A stretch of DNA of 64,000 nucleotides from Aeromonas allosaccharophila. Its GTDB lineage: Bacteria > Pseudomonadota > Gammaproteobacteria > Enterobacterales > Aeromonadaceae. Position numbers and translations under genes: made by a program. The DNA lies in the NCBI RefSeq assembly GCF_000819685.1, contig NZ_CDBR01000017.1, forward strand, positions 62,001 to 126,000. The letters run 5' to 3'. How positions within the stretch are numbered: position 1 is the stretch's first letter; every line of letters begins with the position of its first letter. Below, piece by piece: positions 37,368 through 47,204 of this stretch. The notes beneath the pieces were generated by a model. The model was not told the DNA's origin. It worked only from the letters and a program-made list of their open reading frames with translations, and did not search any database.

Positions 37368-38239
37368 TGGATACCGAGCTGCTTCGGACCTTTATCGAGG
37401 TCAGCAAGACCCGGCACTTTGGCCGGGCTGCTGAAAATCTCTACCTGACCCAGTCGGCGGTGAGTTTCCGGATCCGCCAGCTAGAGCAGCAACTGGGTGT
37501 CAGTCTGTTTGCCCGTCATCGCAACAATATACGCCTGACCGCCTCCGGTGAGCGTCTGCTGCCCTACGCAGACGCTATCTTGCACACCCTCGGTCGTGCC
37601 AAGCAGGATGTGGCGCTCTCGCCTGGATTCAGTCAGCAGTTGGCCATCGGCGCGCCCGCGGTGTTCTGGGAACTCGATTTCAACGACTGGCTCAATCACA
37701 TCTATGCGCTGGCACCCGGCTTGGCGGTGCGGCTGGAAACGGCTTCCCGCGAGCACCTCTGCCGCCAGTTGCTGGAGCGCTCCCTCGATCTGGCCCTGCT
37801 CTCCGAGCCCACCAAGATCGACGAGATTGCCCTGCATCCCATCGGTGAGCTGGTGTTCGAGCTGGTGAGCCGGGATCCGGCTGCCAATGCCGACAACCTG
37901 ATGCAGATGCCGCACATCCACCTCGATTGGGGCACCAGCTTCGAGCCGCAACCCAGCCGGTTGCAGAGTCTGCAAAAGACCCCGGTGCTGCACTCCAGCT
38001 CCGCCAGCATGGCGTTGCAGTTTGTGCTGGCCAACGGTGGTGCTGCCTACCTGCCACGGCGGATGGTCAGCCCCTTCCTCGAGAAAGGGGCGCTCCATCT
38101 GGTGGAGGGGGGCCAGCCGCTGAGCCGTCCGCTCTATCTCGCCTATCTGGAGAAATCCGATCGCCGGGAGCTGATCGATCAGCTGCTGACCCTGCCACTG
38201 GGTTGGCACGACGCCGAGCTGCGCCTCAACGTCGAATAA
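37367..38239 (+). CDS. hdfR: HdfR, LysR-family regulator
   Basis: 290 residues. Begins MDTELLRTFIEVSKTRHFGR, HTH in AENLYLTQSAVSFRIRQLEQQ, nearly identical to E. coli HdfR (repressor of flhDC, activator of gltBD). Start ATG overlaps the maoP stop by one base (TAATG), so the pair is likely translated from one transcript; in E. coli they are adjacent but divergent. C-terminal half is less conserved, so ligand preference may differ. Confidence 0.9.
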   Translation: MDTELLRTFIEVSKTRHFGRAAENLYLTQSAVSFRIRQLEQQLGVSLFARHRNNIRLTASGERLLPYADAILHTLGRAKQDVALSPGFSQQLAIGAPAVFWELDFNDWLNHIYALAPGLAVRLETASREHLCRQLLERSLDLALLSEPTKIDEIALHPIGELVFELVSRDPAANADNLMQMPHIHLDWGTSFEPQPSRLQSLQKTPVLHSSSASMALQFVLANGGAAYLPRRMVSPFLEKGALHLVEGGQPLSRPLYLAYLEKSDRRELIDQLLTLPLGWHDAELRLNVE

Positions 38240-38258
38240 GCGTCGAGTGTTATCTAAG

Positions 38259-38288
38259 GAAGAGCCCACCCCACGGTGGGCTCTTCTG
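38259..38288. terminator. Terminator after hdfR
   Basis: GAAGAGCCCACC / GGTGGGCTCTTC stem with CCAC loop, then TGTTT. Confidence 0.8.
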
Positions 38289-38410
38289 TTTGGGGAGAAT
38301 TGCAGGGAGCAAGGTCACGTAATTGGCGCGGGAGGCTTGGCGTCATCGGCCGGTAACGGTACCTTTTCAGGCTGTTTATCCGATTGAGCACTGACAGGGA
38401 TGGATTGTAA

Positions 38411-39352
38411 TTGATCGACTTTAGTCACCCCGAATGGCGGGCGCTGGCGCAGCAGTTGCTGAGCCACTCGCCTGTGGTGATCCGTGGCCGCCAATGGCAA
38501 CCGCTGGTGGGCCTGCTCAAGGATAACCAGCTGCTGCTCGCCCATGGCAGCCACAGCTATGAGCTCACCCCGGCCGGACGGCGCTATCTCACCCGGGAGC
38601 TGATGCTGGCCGAGATCGCCACCGCCCCCCCCGATCCCGAGGAGTGGTTGCATGCTCAGGGTTGGCAATTGGGGGAGCAGGTCAACGAGCGGGTGCTGGC
38701 GGCGCTCTATCGCAAGTCAGAGGTGAACTTCACCCCCAACGAGCAGATCGATTTTGAGGACAAGGGGATCCGGCTCTGTGCCGATCAGCTGTTGCGCTTG
38801 CGTGCCGCCCAGCCGTTCAGCCTCTTTTTCAGCGGCGGCACCCTGATCGACGCAGCCCCCTGGTTGCAGGCACTGGGGGAGGTAGCCCTACCCGAGCGCA
38901 CCCTGGCGGGTCTTGGCAAGATCCTGTGGGGGGAGGGTAATATCGAGCGGGTGATCACCACAGACAGCGTCGGCGCCTTTGCCGAGCTGCCCCTTGATGC
39001 TGGCACCTTGCTGGTGTGGGCCCCCCCCTCGGCTCCCCTTGCCTTGCAGCACGTAGTGGCCGCCTTGCCCCCCAATGTGCTGTGGAGCCATCTCACCGCC
39101 CTCGACCCTAGCGGGGTGGATCGACTGCAGGCGCTGGCCCAGCGGCTGGGTCGTCCGGCCAGCTGGTGGCTGCCCCGTGATCTGGCCCCCATCCTCAGCG
39201 CGTATGCCCAACCGTTGACTGAGGCTCGGCCGTGGGAACCGAGCCGGATCCCCAAGTCATTGTTAGCAGTTTGTAGCGGTTTGGTTGAGTCCAATGGTGG
39301 CTTGTCGGCCGAGGTGTGCGCGCTGGCGCCAGCGTGGCATGCTGTTGGTTGA
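38411..39352 (+). CDS. Unknown protein with Toprim/DUF2220-like pattern
   Basis: 313 residues from TTG at 38411, forced because a stop codon (TAA 38408-38410) precedes it in frame; Shine-Dalgarno-like AGGGATGG lies upstream. No signal or membrane segment. The C-terminal half has a beta-alpha pattern ITTDSVGAF ... LLVWAPPSAP ... LWSHLTALDPSGVDRLQALA that resembles the Toprim domain of JetD/DUF2220 proteins (usually E-N..F and GDxD), but its catalytic acidic residues look altered. No confident family. Confidence 0.55.
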   Translation: MIDFSHPEWRALAQQLLSHSPVVIRGRQWQPLVGLLKDNQLLLAHGSHSYELTPAGRRYLTRELMLAEIATAPPDPEEWLHAQGWQLGEQVNERVLAALYRKSEVNFTPNEQIDFEDKGIRLCADQLLRLRAAQPFSLFFSGGTLIDAAPWLQALGEVALPERTLAGLGKILWGEGNIERVITTDSVGAFAELPLDAGTLLVWAPPSAPLALQHVVAALPPNVLWSHLTALDPSGVDRLQALAQRLGRPASWWLPRDLAPILSAYAQPLTEARPWEPSRIPKSLLAVCSGLVESNGGLSAEVCALAPAWHAVG

Positions 39353-39419
39353 AATTGGCCTGAAAGCGAGCCAAAAAGCGGTTTTCCCCCATTGAACGCG
39401 GTGATATAAAGAGTTGACG

Positions 39420-39446
39420 AAGCGCTCGCCAGATGAGCGCTTTTGT
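39420..39446 (+). terminator. Hairpin between unknown gene and aspC
   Basis: AAGCGCTC / GAGCGCTT stem, seven-base loop, followed by TTGTTT; lies in the aspC leader. Confidence 0.7.
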
Positions 39447-39497
39447 TTATCAAGCCGCTTTGCCACCCAACGAACTCAACGGAATACAGGGAATACC

Positions 39498-40688
39498 ATG
39501 TTTGAAAAGGTTGTTGCCGCCCCAGCGGATCCGATCCTGGGCCTGACCGAAGCCTTCCGCGCTGACTCTCGCAGCCACAAGATCAATCTGGGCGTAGGGA
39601 TCTACAAGGACGAGTCCGGTGCCACCCCCATTCTTCACTGCGTCAAGAAAGCCGAGCAGAAGCTGCTGACCGATGAGAAGACCAAGAACTACCTCGGTAT
39701 TGAAGGCAATATCGAATATGGCCGCATCGTGCAGCAACTGCTGTTCGGGCAGCACTCTGCGCTGGTTGCCAGTGGCCGAGCCAAGACCGCGCAAGCGCCG
39801 GGCGGTACCGGTGCCCTGCGTATCGCGGCCGAATTCGTGGTGCGCAATGGTCTGGCCAAGACCATCTGGATCTCCGATCCCACCTGGGCCAACCACGTCA
39901 GCGTATTCCAGGCCGCGGGCCTGACCGTCAAGTGGTACAAGTACTACGACGCAGCCACCAAGGGGCTCGACTTTGTCGCCATGCAGGCTTCGCTGGCTGA
40001 AGTGCAGGAAGGCGATCTGGTGCTGCTGCACGGCTGCTGCCACAACCCGACCGGTATCGATCCCACTGCCGAACAGTGGCGCGCCCTGGCCAAGCAGAGT
40101 GCTGCCGCGGGCTGGTTGCCGCTGTTTGACTTCGCCTATCAGGGTTTTGCCCGTGGGATCGAAGAGGATGCCGAAGGTCTGCGTATCTTCGCCGAGTGCC
40201 ATGACGAGCTGCTGGTGGCGAGCTCCTTCTCCAAGAACTTCGGCCTCTACAACGAGCGGGTCGGTGCCTTCACGCTGGTCAGCGCGAGCAAAGAGATCGC
40301 CGATGTGGCCTTTACCCAGGTCAAGACCGTGATCCGTGCCAACTACTCCAACCCGCCGTCACACGGTGCCGCTGTGGTCACCGCCGTGGTGAGCGATCCG
40401 GCTCTCTATGCCGAGTGGGTCGAAGAAGTGGCTGCCATGCGGGTGCGTATTCGCGAGATGCGCGAGCTGCTGGTAGAGAAGCTGGCTACCCTCGGCGTGA
40501 GCCAGGATTTCAGCTTTATCCGCGAGCAAAACGGCATGTTCTCCTTCTCCGGTCTCTCCAAGGATCAGGTTGAACAGCTCAAGAGCGAGTTTGCCATCTA
40601 CATCGTCGGCTCCGGCCGGATCAGCGTGGCTGGTATCACCCGTGCCAACATCGATCCCCTGTGCGAGGCCATCGCCAAGGTACTGTAA
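39498..40688 (+). CDS. aspC: Aspartate aminotransferase
   Basis: 396 residues from ATG 39498, the E. coli length. PLP lysine in [16 protein letters not shown]; class-I/II Arg ligand in the [13 protein letters not shown] end. [27 protein letters not shown] is the typical N-terminus. Converts aspartate + 2-oxoglutarate to oxaloacetate + glutamate. Monocistronic and ends in a strong terminator. TyrB cannot be excluded formally. Confidence 0.93.
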   Translation: MFEKVVAAPADPILGLTEAFRADSRSHKINLGVGIYKDESGATPILHCVKKAEQKLLTDEKTKNYLGIEGNIEYGRIVQQLLFGQHSALVASGRAKTAQAPGGTGALRIAAEFVVRNGLAKTIWISDPTWANHVSVFQAAGLTVKWYKYYDAATKGLDFVAMQASLAEVQEGDLVLLHGCCHNPTGIDPTAEQWRALAKQSAAAGWLPLFDFAYQGFARGIEEDAEGLRIFAECHDELLVASSFSKNFGLYNERVGAFTLVSASKEIADVAFTQVKTVIRANYSNPPSHGAAVVTAVVSDPALYAEWVEEVAAMRVRIREMRELLVEKLATLGVSQDFSFIREQNGMFSFSGLSKDQVEQLKSEFAIYIVGSGRISVAGITRANIDPLCEAIAKVL

Positions 40689-40720
40689 TCGCATCGTCTT
40701 GTGCTCTGGCACTATGTAAT

Positions 40721-40752
40721 AAAAAGCCCGTCACCTTGGTGACGGGCTTTTT
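40721..40752 (+). terminator. Terminator after aspC
   Basis: Perfect 15-bp stem (AAAAAGCCCGTCACC / GGTGACGGGCTTTTT) with TT loop. Confidence 0.9.
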
Positions 40753-40793
40753 TGATCGCCAACGGCTGATCGCCAAACAATGGGAAGGGTGGC

Positions 40794-41297
40794 TCAGCGG
40801 TGGCGGGCGCCTTGCCACCGTTTGCGCAGTTGCAACAGCAGCGCGGTCAGGGCGCCACCGCTCAGGGCAGTGAGCACAGCCAGCAGCAGGCTGCCGAGCA
40901 GGAATGGGGGCACCAGGGTCGCCGCTTCCTGCTCCAGCCAGTGGAGGGTCCAGGTAAGGTGGAAAGGCTCCGGCGTCTGGTGCAACACCAGACAGCCGGT
41001 GCGATAGGCGTAGAGATACATGAATGGCAGAGTCAGGGGATTGTTGAACCAGACAGCCAGCAGCGCCAGCGGCAGGTTGAGGCTGAATGCAAGGGCCAGC
41101 CCGACGGCGATGAGCGAGTGCATCGGGATGGGGAACCAGCAGGCGAAGATCCCGGCCGCTACCGCGCCGCTCAGGGCGCGGGTGCTCCCTTGCCAGAGGG
41201 CCGGGGCGAGCAGTCGCTCACCAAACAGGGCAAACCACTTCTGCTGGCGAAGGGTGTCGGGATCGAGCTTGAAACGGGCAAACCAGCGACTCAGCAT
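40794..41297 (-). CDS. DUF2062 membrane protein (copy 1)
   Basis: 167 residues from ATG 41297. DUF2062 blocks: ALSGAVAAGIFACWFPIPMHSLIAVG and WFNNPLTLPFMYLYAYRTGC. Four to five membrane segments. Overlaps the start of the next DUF2062 gene by seven bases and is its paralogue. Function unknown. Confidence 0.85.
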   Translation of the reverse strand: MLSRWFARFKLDPDTLRQQKWFALFGERLLAPALWQGSTRALSGAVAAGIFACWFPIPMHSLIAVGLALAFSLNLPLALLAVWFNNPLTLPFMYLYAYRTGCLVLHQTPEPFHLTWTLHWLEQEAATLVPPFLLGSLLLAVLTALSGGALTALLLQLRKRWQGARHR

Positions 41298-41809
41298 GCG
41301 CGGGCCATCTTGCGTTTTTGCCACTGGCGCACCGTGCTGATCCGCCAGAAGGTGCGGATCAGGGTGTAACCGATAAGGGAACTCAGCAGGGCCAGGATCA
41401 GCGATCCCAGCAACAGCGGCGGCGCTACAGTGCCCAGCACCGAGACCAGCCACTCCCAGGTGAACTCAATCTCGATCTGCTGCGCCGAATGTCCCAGCAG
41501 CTGGCAACCCACCAGATAGGCGCCATAGAGCAGGGGCGGCATGGTAAAGGGGTTGGAGATCCAGACCAGCGCCACCGAGAGCGGCAGATTGACCCGGCAT
41601 AGGATGGCGCCACCGGCGGCCAGCAGCATCTGGCAGGGGAGTGGCACCCAGGCCATGAAGAGGCCCACCGCAAATGCTCCGGCGGCCGAGCGGCGGTTGA
41701 GGTGCCAGAGGTTGGCATCGAGCAGCAGTTTGCCGAACAGCCGCAAGTGCTTGTGTTCTTTCAGGGTTTGCTGATCGGGCATCCAGCGTTTAATGAGTCG
41801 TTTGGGCAT
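41291..41809 (-). CDS. DUF2062 membrane protein (copy 2)
   Basis: 172 residues. N-terminal MPKRLIKRWMPDQQTLKEHK and the DUF2062 pattern SAAGAFAVGLFMAWVPLPCQMLLAAG and WISNPFTMPPLLYGAYLVG. Only 27 bases before comEC on the opposite strand. Tandem duplication with the downstream copy, but diverged in sequence. Confidence 0.85.
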   Translation of the reverse strand: MPKRLIKRWMPDQQTLKEHKHLRLFGKLLLDANLWHLNRRSAAGAFAVGLFMAWVPLPCQMLLAAGGAILCRVNLPLSVALVWISNPFTMPPLLYGAYLVGCQLLGHSAQQIEIEFTWEWLVSVLGTVAPPLLLGSLILALLSSLIGYTLIRTFWRISTVRQWQKRKMARAC

Positions 41810-41836
41810 ATTGAAACCTTGCTAAATACTTGCTCC

Positions 41837-44038
41837 ATGGATCTGCGTCTGTTGTCGTTTGCCCTGGGGGCAAGCTCCTCACTGCTCTGGCCATGGTTAC
41901 CTTCACTCGCATGGGGGGGCCTGTTGCTGTCCCTGCTGATCCCCCTTGCATATTGCCGTGCCTGGCGGTGGCTGTTTTTCCTGCTCGGCATCCTATGGAT
42001 GCAGGCCAATCTTGCCTATCGGCTGGCCTGGCTGGAGCGATTGGGCGATCAGACGAGCCACATGATAACCGCACAGCTGCAAAGTGCAGAGCCCGAGGGG
42101 GATAAATTTGTCCGGCTGTTGCTGCGGGTGAGCACCCTTGACGAGCAACCGGTGGCACCTGAGCCCCTGATCCGGGTCAATGCCTATCAGGCGTTGCCCG
42201 CCATGACAGTGGGCAGCAGGATCTCGCTGGTGACCTCGTTGAAACCGGCTCATGGCCTTGCCAACGAGGCGGGGCTGGATGGGCGGCGTCTGCTGCTGGG
42301 CAAGGGGATCACCGCCACCGGCAATTTGCGCCGGGTGATCGACATTCATCAGGCTGCACCGGGCTGGCGCGAACGCTGGTTGGACGCAGCGACCGATAGT
42401 TGGCGCACTCTTGACCATGCACCCTTGCTGGCGGCCCTCACCTTTGGCGAGCAGAGCGGCATCACGGATGCCCAGTGGGAGCTGTTTCGCGGCAGCGGCC
42501 TGACTCACATCATCGCGATTTCAGGGCAGCACATCGCGCTGGTGGCGGTGCTCGGGTGGTGGTTGGGCAGGCTGTTTGGCCTGCGCGGCACCATTATCAC
42601 CTCCCTGCTGTTTGCCGCCGTCTACAGCGCATTGGCGGGGTTTGCGGTGGCCACCGAGCGGGCCCTGCTCATGGTGCTGGTGTGGAGTGTGCTGCGCTGG
42701 AGCCGGCGAGAGTGGCCGGCCTGGCGCATCTGGCTGTGGTCCTTTGTGGTATTGACCCTCTGGGATCCCTTCGCCCTCTATTCGGCCGGCTTCTGGCTCT
42801 CGTTTCTTGCGGTGGCCATCTTGCTGCTGGTGGGATACATCCACGACAAGCCGGGGCTATGGCAGATCCAGCTCTGGCTGTTGCTCGGTCTATTGCCGTT
42901 GCAGCTCGCCTTGTTCGAGGGGATCGCGCCGCTGGCCATGGTGATCAACCTGCTGGCGGTGCCGCTCTTTTGTATCGCCATCATTCCGCTAGCGCTGATC
43001 GGTGTGCTGTTGGCGCCGCTCTCCACCTCGCTCGCCTATGGCCTGTTCTGGCTGGCGGATATGGGGCTCGGGTGGGTGCTGACTATCCTGAATTGGCTTT
43101 CCGAACAACTGCAACTGTGGTGGCCACTGCCCGGCTGGTGGCTGCCGCTTTGCACCCTGCTGTTGCTGCTCTGGTTCGCCTCGCAGTGGCGCCCGGCACG
43201 CTGGCTGTGGTTGCCGGGCGCCTTTGCGCTGGTGTTGGCGTGCTGGCCTGCACCGCCACGCTGGCAACTGCGGGTGCTGGATGTGGGGCAGGGGCTGGCG
43301 GTGCTGATCAGCAAGGGGGAGCGTGCAATCCTCTATGACACCGGTGATCGCTATCCCGGTGGCTACAACATGGCGGATGCGGTGATCCTGCCCCAGCTGA
43401 GCCATCTGGGGATCCGGATGATCGATCGCCTCATCATCAGCCACAAGGATCGGGATCATGCCGGCAATCGCAGGCGACTGCTCAGCGCCATGCCGGTGCG
43501 TCACGAGCTCTCCTCTTACTCCTTTAGCGAGGGAACCACCCTCTGCCAGCGTGGGCAACAGTGGCGCTGGCAAGGGCTCGCGTTTACGGTGCTCTGGCCC
43601 GAACGACCCGGCGGCGGGCACAATAATGATGGCTGCGTGGTGCGTATCAGCGATGGCGAGCGCAGCGTGTTGCTCAGTGCCGATATCGAGCGGCAGGCCG
43701 AGCAGCGACTGGTGGCGCTGGAGGGGGAGGGGTTGGCCAGTACCTTGCTGGTGAGCCCACACCATGGCAGTCGCACCTCCTCCACGCCCCCGTTTGTCGC
43801 GGCGGTAGCGGCGCAGGAGGTGATCCACAGCGCCGGTTTTATGAATCAATGGGGCTTTCCCCGCCCCGATGTGGTGGACCGCTATCGGGATGCCCGCCAG
43901 TGGATCACCGGCCAGCAAGGGGCGATTCTGGTTGAGCCCACCGCAGCGGGGTTGAGTGTGACTGCCGAGCGTGATCAGGGCCCTTGGTACCGGCGCGGTG
44001 GCGAGTGGTGGCGACCACGAGCGTGGTTTGAGCAATAA
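41837..44038 (+). CDS. comEC: ComEC/Rec2 competence channel
   Basis: 733 residues from ATG 41837. N-terminal membrane and OB-like region, the Competence domain (FRGSGLTHIIAISGQHIALV), then a C-terminal metallo-beta-lactamase-like domain with ISHKDRDHAGN (HxDxDH type) and VSPHHGS. It moves single-stranded DNA into the cytoplasm during transformation. Same neighbour as the E. coli homologue ycaI, upstream of msbA. Confidence 0.92.
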   Translation: MDLRLLSFALGASSSLLWPWLPSLAWGGLLLSLLIPLAYCRAWRWLFFLLGILWMQANLAYRLAWLERLGDQTSHMITAQLQSAEPEGDKFVRLLLRVSTLDEQPVAPEPLIRVNAYQALPAMTVGSRISLVTSLKPAHGLANEAGLDGRRLLLGKGITATGNLRRVIDIHQAAPGWRERWLDAATDSWRTLDHAPLLAALTFGEQSGITDAQWELFRGSGLTHIIAISGQHIALVAVLGWWLGRLFGLRGTIITSLLFAAVYSALAGFAVATERALLMVLVWSVLRWSRREWPAWRIWLWSFVVLTLWDPFALYSAGFWLSFLAVAILLLVGYIHDKPGLWQIQLWLLLGLLPLQLALFEGIAPLAMVINLLAVPLFCIAIIPLALIGVLLAPLSTSLAYGLFWLADMGLGWVLTILNWLSEQLQLWWPLPGWWLPLCTLLLLLWFASQWRPARWLWLPGAFALVLACWPAPPRWQLRVLDVGQGLAVLISKGERAILYDTGDRYPGGYNMADAVILPQLSHLGIRMIDRLIISHKDRDHAGNRRRLLSAMPVRHELSSYSFSEGTTLCQRGQQWRWQGLAFTVLWPERPGGGHNNDGCVVRISDGERSVLLSADIERQAEQRLVALEGEGLASTLLVSPHHGSRTSSTPPFVAAVAAQEVIHSAGFMNQWGFPRPDVVDRYRDARQWITGQQGAILVEPTAAGLSVTAERDQGPWYRRGGEWWRPRAWFEQ

Positions 44039-44082
44039 TCCGTCATTTCCGCCGCGGATGGATTCTATATCGGTGGCGACGC

Positions 44083-44111
44083 TTGGTGTAATCCTGCGCT
44101 TTGGCTAGAAT
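44083..44111 (+). promoter_or_regulatory. Likely sigma70 promoter of msbA
   Basis: TTGGTG (44083-44088), 17-base spacer, TAGAAT (44106-44111); 31 bases before msbA. Confidence 0.55.
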
Positions 44112-44142
44112 AGCCCGTCATTTCCATTACTAACGGCTATTC

Positions 44143-45906
44143 ATGCAACAAGAAACCTCACAAGAGAGCTGGCCTGTATTCCGACGCCTGCTCGGTTATG
44201 TCCGTGATCGCAAGCTGGGCCTGGTCGGTGGCATCATCGGGATGCTCGGCTACGCCGCCGTGGATACCACCTTTGTCTACTCCATCAAGCCGCTGATCGA
44301 TCAGGGCATTAATGGCAACGACAGCACCGTCTTGAAATGGATGCCCTTCTTCGTCCTCGGCATCGTGGCCCTGCGCGGTGTTGCCAACTTTCTCTCCAAC
44401 TACTGTATGGCCTGGGTCGGCAACCACGTAGTGATGCGTCTGCAGCAGCAGGTGTTCAATCACATGGTGGCGATGCCGATGAGCTTCTTCGACCGTCAGA
44501 ACACCGGTCATCTGCTCTCCAAGGTGACCTATGACGCCAGTCAGGTCTCCTCGGCGGCAAGCACCACGCTAGTGACCCTGGTGCGGGAAGGGGCGACCGT
44601 GGTCGGCCTGCTCGGCCTGATGTTCTGGCACTCTTGGCAGCTGTCGGTGATCTTCCTGGTGGTTGGCCCGCTGGTGGGGATCATCATTGGCTTGATCAGC
44701 CGCCGTTTCCGCCAGATCAGCCGTCACATCCAGCAGGCGGTAGGGGATATCACCACCTCCACCGAGCAGATGCTCAAAGGGCACAAAGAGGTGCTGATGT
44801 TTGGTGGCCAGAAGGTAGAAGAGAAGCGCTTCTTCCAGGTCAGTAACAACATGCGCCAGCAGACCATGAAGATGGTCGCCGCCGATGCCATCGGTAGCCC
44901 GGTGGTGCAGATGGTTGCGTCCATCGCGCTGGCAGCCTTCCTCTACGTCGCGACCATTGATAGCGTCAAATCAACCCTGACTGCCGGTACTTTCACCGTC
45001 ATGATCACCTCCATGATGATGCTGCTCAAGCCGCTGAAAAGCCTGACCGACGTCAACAACCAGTTCCAGCGTGCCATCACCGCCTGCCACAGCCTGTTTG
45101 GCCTGCTCGACACCGAGCCGGAGCAGGATACCGGCACCCGTACTCTGGAACGCGCCCGTGGCGAGATCGAGTTTCGCAACGTCACCTTCACCTATCCGAC
45201 CAAAGATACCCCGGCGCTGCACAACGTCAGCTTCAAGGTTGAGGCGGGTAAATCGGTGGCGCTGGTGGGGCGTTCCGGCTCCGGCAAGAGCACCATTGCC
45301 AGCCTGTTGACTCGCTTTTATGACATCGATCAGGGCGAGATACTGCTGGACGGCATCAACATCCGTGAATACAAGTTGAGCGAGCTGCGCAAGCAGTACG
45401 CGCTGGTCTCCCAGCATGTCCACCTGTTCAACGACTCGGTGGCCAACAACATCGCCTACGCGGCAGAAGACAAATACAGCCGTGACCAGATCGTGCAGGC
45501 CGCTCGCATCGCCCACGCCGACGAGTTCGTCAGCAAGATGCCGCTGGGGTACGACACCGTGGTTGGCGAGAATGGTGCCTCTCTTTCCGGCGGTCAGCGC
45601 CAGCGAGTCGCCATTGCCCGCGCTCTGCTGCGCGATGCGCCGGTTCTGCTGCTGGATGAGGCCACCTCGGCCCTCGATACCGAGTCCGAGCGCCACATTC
45701 AGGCGGCCATCGACGAGCTGTGCAAGGCCCGTACCTCGCTGGTGATCGCTCACCGTCTCTCCACTATCGAGAAGGCGGACGAGATCCTGGTGATCGACGA
45801 AGGCCATATCGTCGAGCGCGGTAACCACGAAGCATTGATGGAGCAGCGCGGCACCTATGCCCAGCTGCGCGCCATTCAGTTTGGCAACGCGGGAAACAAG
45901 GCCTGA
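44143..45906 (+). CDS. msbA: MsbA, lipid A flippase ABC transporter
   Basis: 587 residues. Six-helix membrane domain (1-330) and nucleotide-binding domain with GRSGSGKST Walker A, LSGGQRQRVAIARAL signature, and VLLLDEATSALD Walker B. Homodimer flips lipid A-core across the inner membrane. The stop overlaps the lpxK start by one base (TGATG). Confidence 0.96.
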   Translation: MQQETSQESWPVFRRLLGYVRDRKLGLVGGIIGMLGYAAVDTTFVYSIKPLIDQGINGNDSTVLKWMPFFVLGIVALRGVANFLSNYCMAWVGNHVVMRLQQQVFNHMVAMPMSFFDRQNTGHLLSKVTYDASQVSSAASTTLVTLVREGATVVGLLGLMFWHSWQLSVIFLVVGPLVGIIIGLISRRFRQISRHIQQAVGDITTSTEQMLKGHKEVLMFGGQKVEEKRFFQVSNNMRQQTMKMVAADAIGSPVVQMVASIALAAFLYVATIDSVKSTLTAGTFTVMITSMMMLLKPLKSLTDVNNQFQRAITACHSLFGLLDTEPEQDTGTRTLERARGEIEFRNVTFTYPTKDTPALHNVSFKVEAGKSVALVGRSGSGKSTIASLLTRFYDIDQGEILLDGINIREYKLSELRKQYALVSQHVHLFNDSVANNIAYAAEDKYSRDQIVQAARIAHADEFVSKMPLGYDTVVGENGASLSGGQRQRVAIARALLRDAPVLLLDEATSALDTESERHIQAAIDELCKARTSLVIAHRLSTIEKADEILVIDEGHIVERGNHEALMEQRGTYAQLRAIQFGNAGNKA

Positions 45907-46895
45907 TGCTGGAACGGCTCTGGTATGCAAAGAGTGGCTGGCGCTGGTTGCTGGCCCCCCTTGCCCTGCTGTTCGCCATCATCAGCGGCACCCGCCGCTA
46001 CGCCTATCGCCACGGCTGGCGCAAGGGGTATCGCGCCTCCTTGCCAGTGATCGTGGTAGGCAATATTTCGGTGGGGGGAAACGGCAAGACGCCGGTGGTG
46101 GTCTGGCTGGTGGAGCAGTTGCAAGCCCGTGGCTATCGCCCCGGGGTGGTGAGCCGTGGTTATGGCGGCAAGGCGCCCCATTATCCATATCGGCTGGATG
46201 AAACCAGCACCACGGCGCTGGCGGGGGATGAGCCAGTGCTGATTGCCCGGCGCTGCGGCTGTCCGGTGGTGGTTGCCCCGAAACGGGCCGATGCGGTACG
46301 ACTGCTGGAGCAGAGCGGTGAGGTGGATATCATCATCACCGACGACGGCCTGCAGCACTACGCGCTGGCCCGCGACATTGAGCTGGTGGTGGTGGATGGT
46401 GCCCGCCGTTTCGGCAACGCCTGCCTGCTGCCGATGGGGCCGCTGCGCGAGCCGGTCACTCGTCTCAAGCGGGTGGATGGCATCATCTGCAACGGCGGCG
46501 AGCCGGGCAAGGGGGAGTACCCCATGCAACTGGTTGCCGACACCCCGCGTCGGGTGCGCGACGATGCGCCGCTGGCGGCCCCCTTGTCGGGGCCGGTTGA
46601 TGCGCTGGCGGGGATTGGTCATCCGCCCCGCTTCTTTGCCACCCTTGAGGGGCTCGGCTATCAGCTGGATCAGCAGGCAGCCTACGGCGATCATCACCCC
46701 TTCGATCGGGATGAGCTGGTGGGCCGTTTTGCCAGCAAGCCGCTGCTGATGACCGAGAAGGATGCGGTCAAGTGCCGCGCGTTTGCCCTCGATAACTGGT
46801 GGTATCTGCCGGTCAGTGCCGAGTTGCCCGCCTCCCTGCTCGACACCCTGCTGCACAAGCTGGGGGCGAAGGGCGCTGCCAAGGCGCAAGATTAA
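45906..46895 (+). CDS. lpxK: LpxK, lipid A 4'-kinase
   Basis: 329 residues. N-terminal membrane-associated helix and a P-loop, ISVGGNGKTP. It adds the 4'-phosphate to the lipid A disaccharide. Translationally coupled to msbA. Confidence 0.95.
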   Translation: MLERLWYAKSGWRWLLAPLALLFAIISGTRRYAYRHGWRKGYRASLPVIVVGNISVGGNGKTPVVVWLVEQLQARGYRPGVVSRGYGGKAPHYPYRLDETSTTALAGDEPVLIARRCGCPVVVAPKRADAVRLLEQSGEVDIIITDDGLQHYALARDIELVVVDGARRFGNACLLPMGPLREPVTRLKRVDGIICNGGEPGKGEYPMQLVADTPRRVRDDAPLAAPLSGPVDALAGIGHPPRFFATLEGLGYQLDQQAAYGDHHPFDRDELVGRFASKPLLMTEKDAVKCRAFALDNWWYLPVSAELPASLLDTLLHKLGAKGAAKAQD

Positions 46896-47015
46896 CCTCT
46901 CTCGCCTCGGCGGGAGAGCAGGGGGTGATATGCCCCGCATGGAATATCTGGTTGCTCGACATCCATCGCTGGCGTGATGAAGCCGCCAGCGCGACATCGT
47001 TGAAGGAGTATCGTT

Positions 47016-47204
47016 TTGGCTTTGGACATCAAGTTGCTCGACATCATCGCCTGCCCGGTCTGCAAGGGTAAGCTGCACTACAACAAGGCCGTGCATGAGC
47101 TGGTCTGCCGCTTCGACAAGCTTGCCTATCCGCTGGAGGAGGGGATCCCGGTACTGCTGGAGAACCGCGCCCGTCCGCTCAATAGCGATGAGTTGCCGTC
47201 ATGA
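47016..47204 (+). CDS. ycaR: YcaR, Trm112-like zinc protein
   Basis: 62 residues from TTG 47016, set by AAGGAG (47003-47008). [13 protein letters not shown] carries a CxxC pair; Trm112-family fold. E. coli YcaR lies at the same place before kdsB. Stop overlaps the kdsB start by four bases (ATGA). Confidence 0.9.
   Translation: MALDIKLLDIIACPVCKGKLHYNKAVHELVCRFDKLAYPLEEGIPVLLENRARPLNSDELPS

Noticed and set aside
46897-46917. Hairpin CTCTC...GGAGAG after lpxK
   Set aside because: No T-run follows and the operon appears to continue into ycaR-kdsB.
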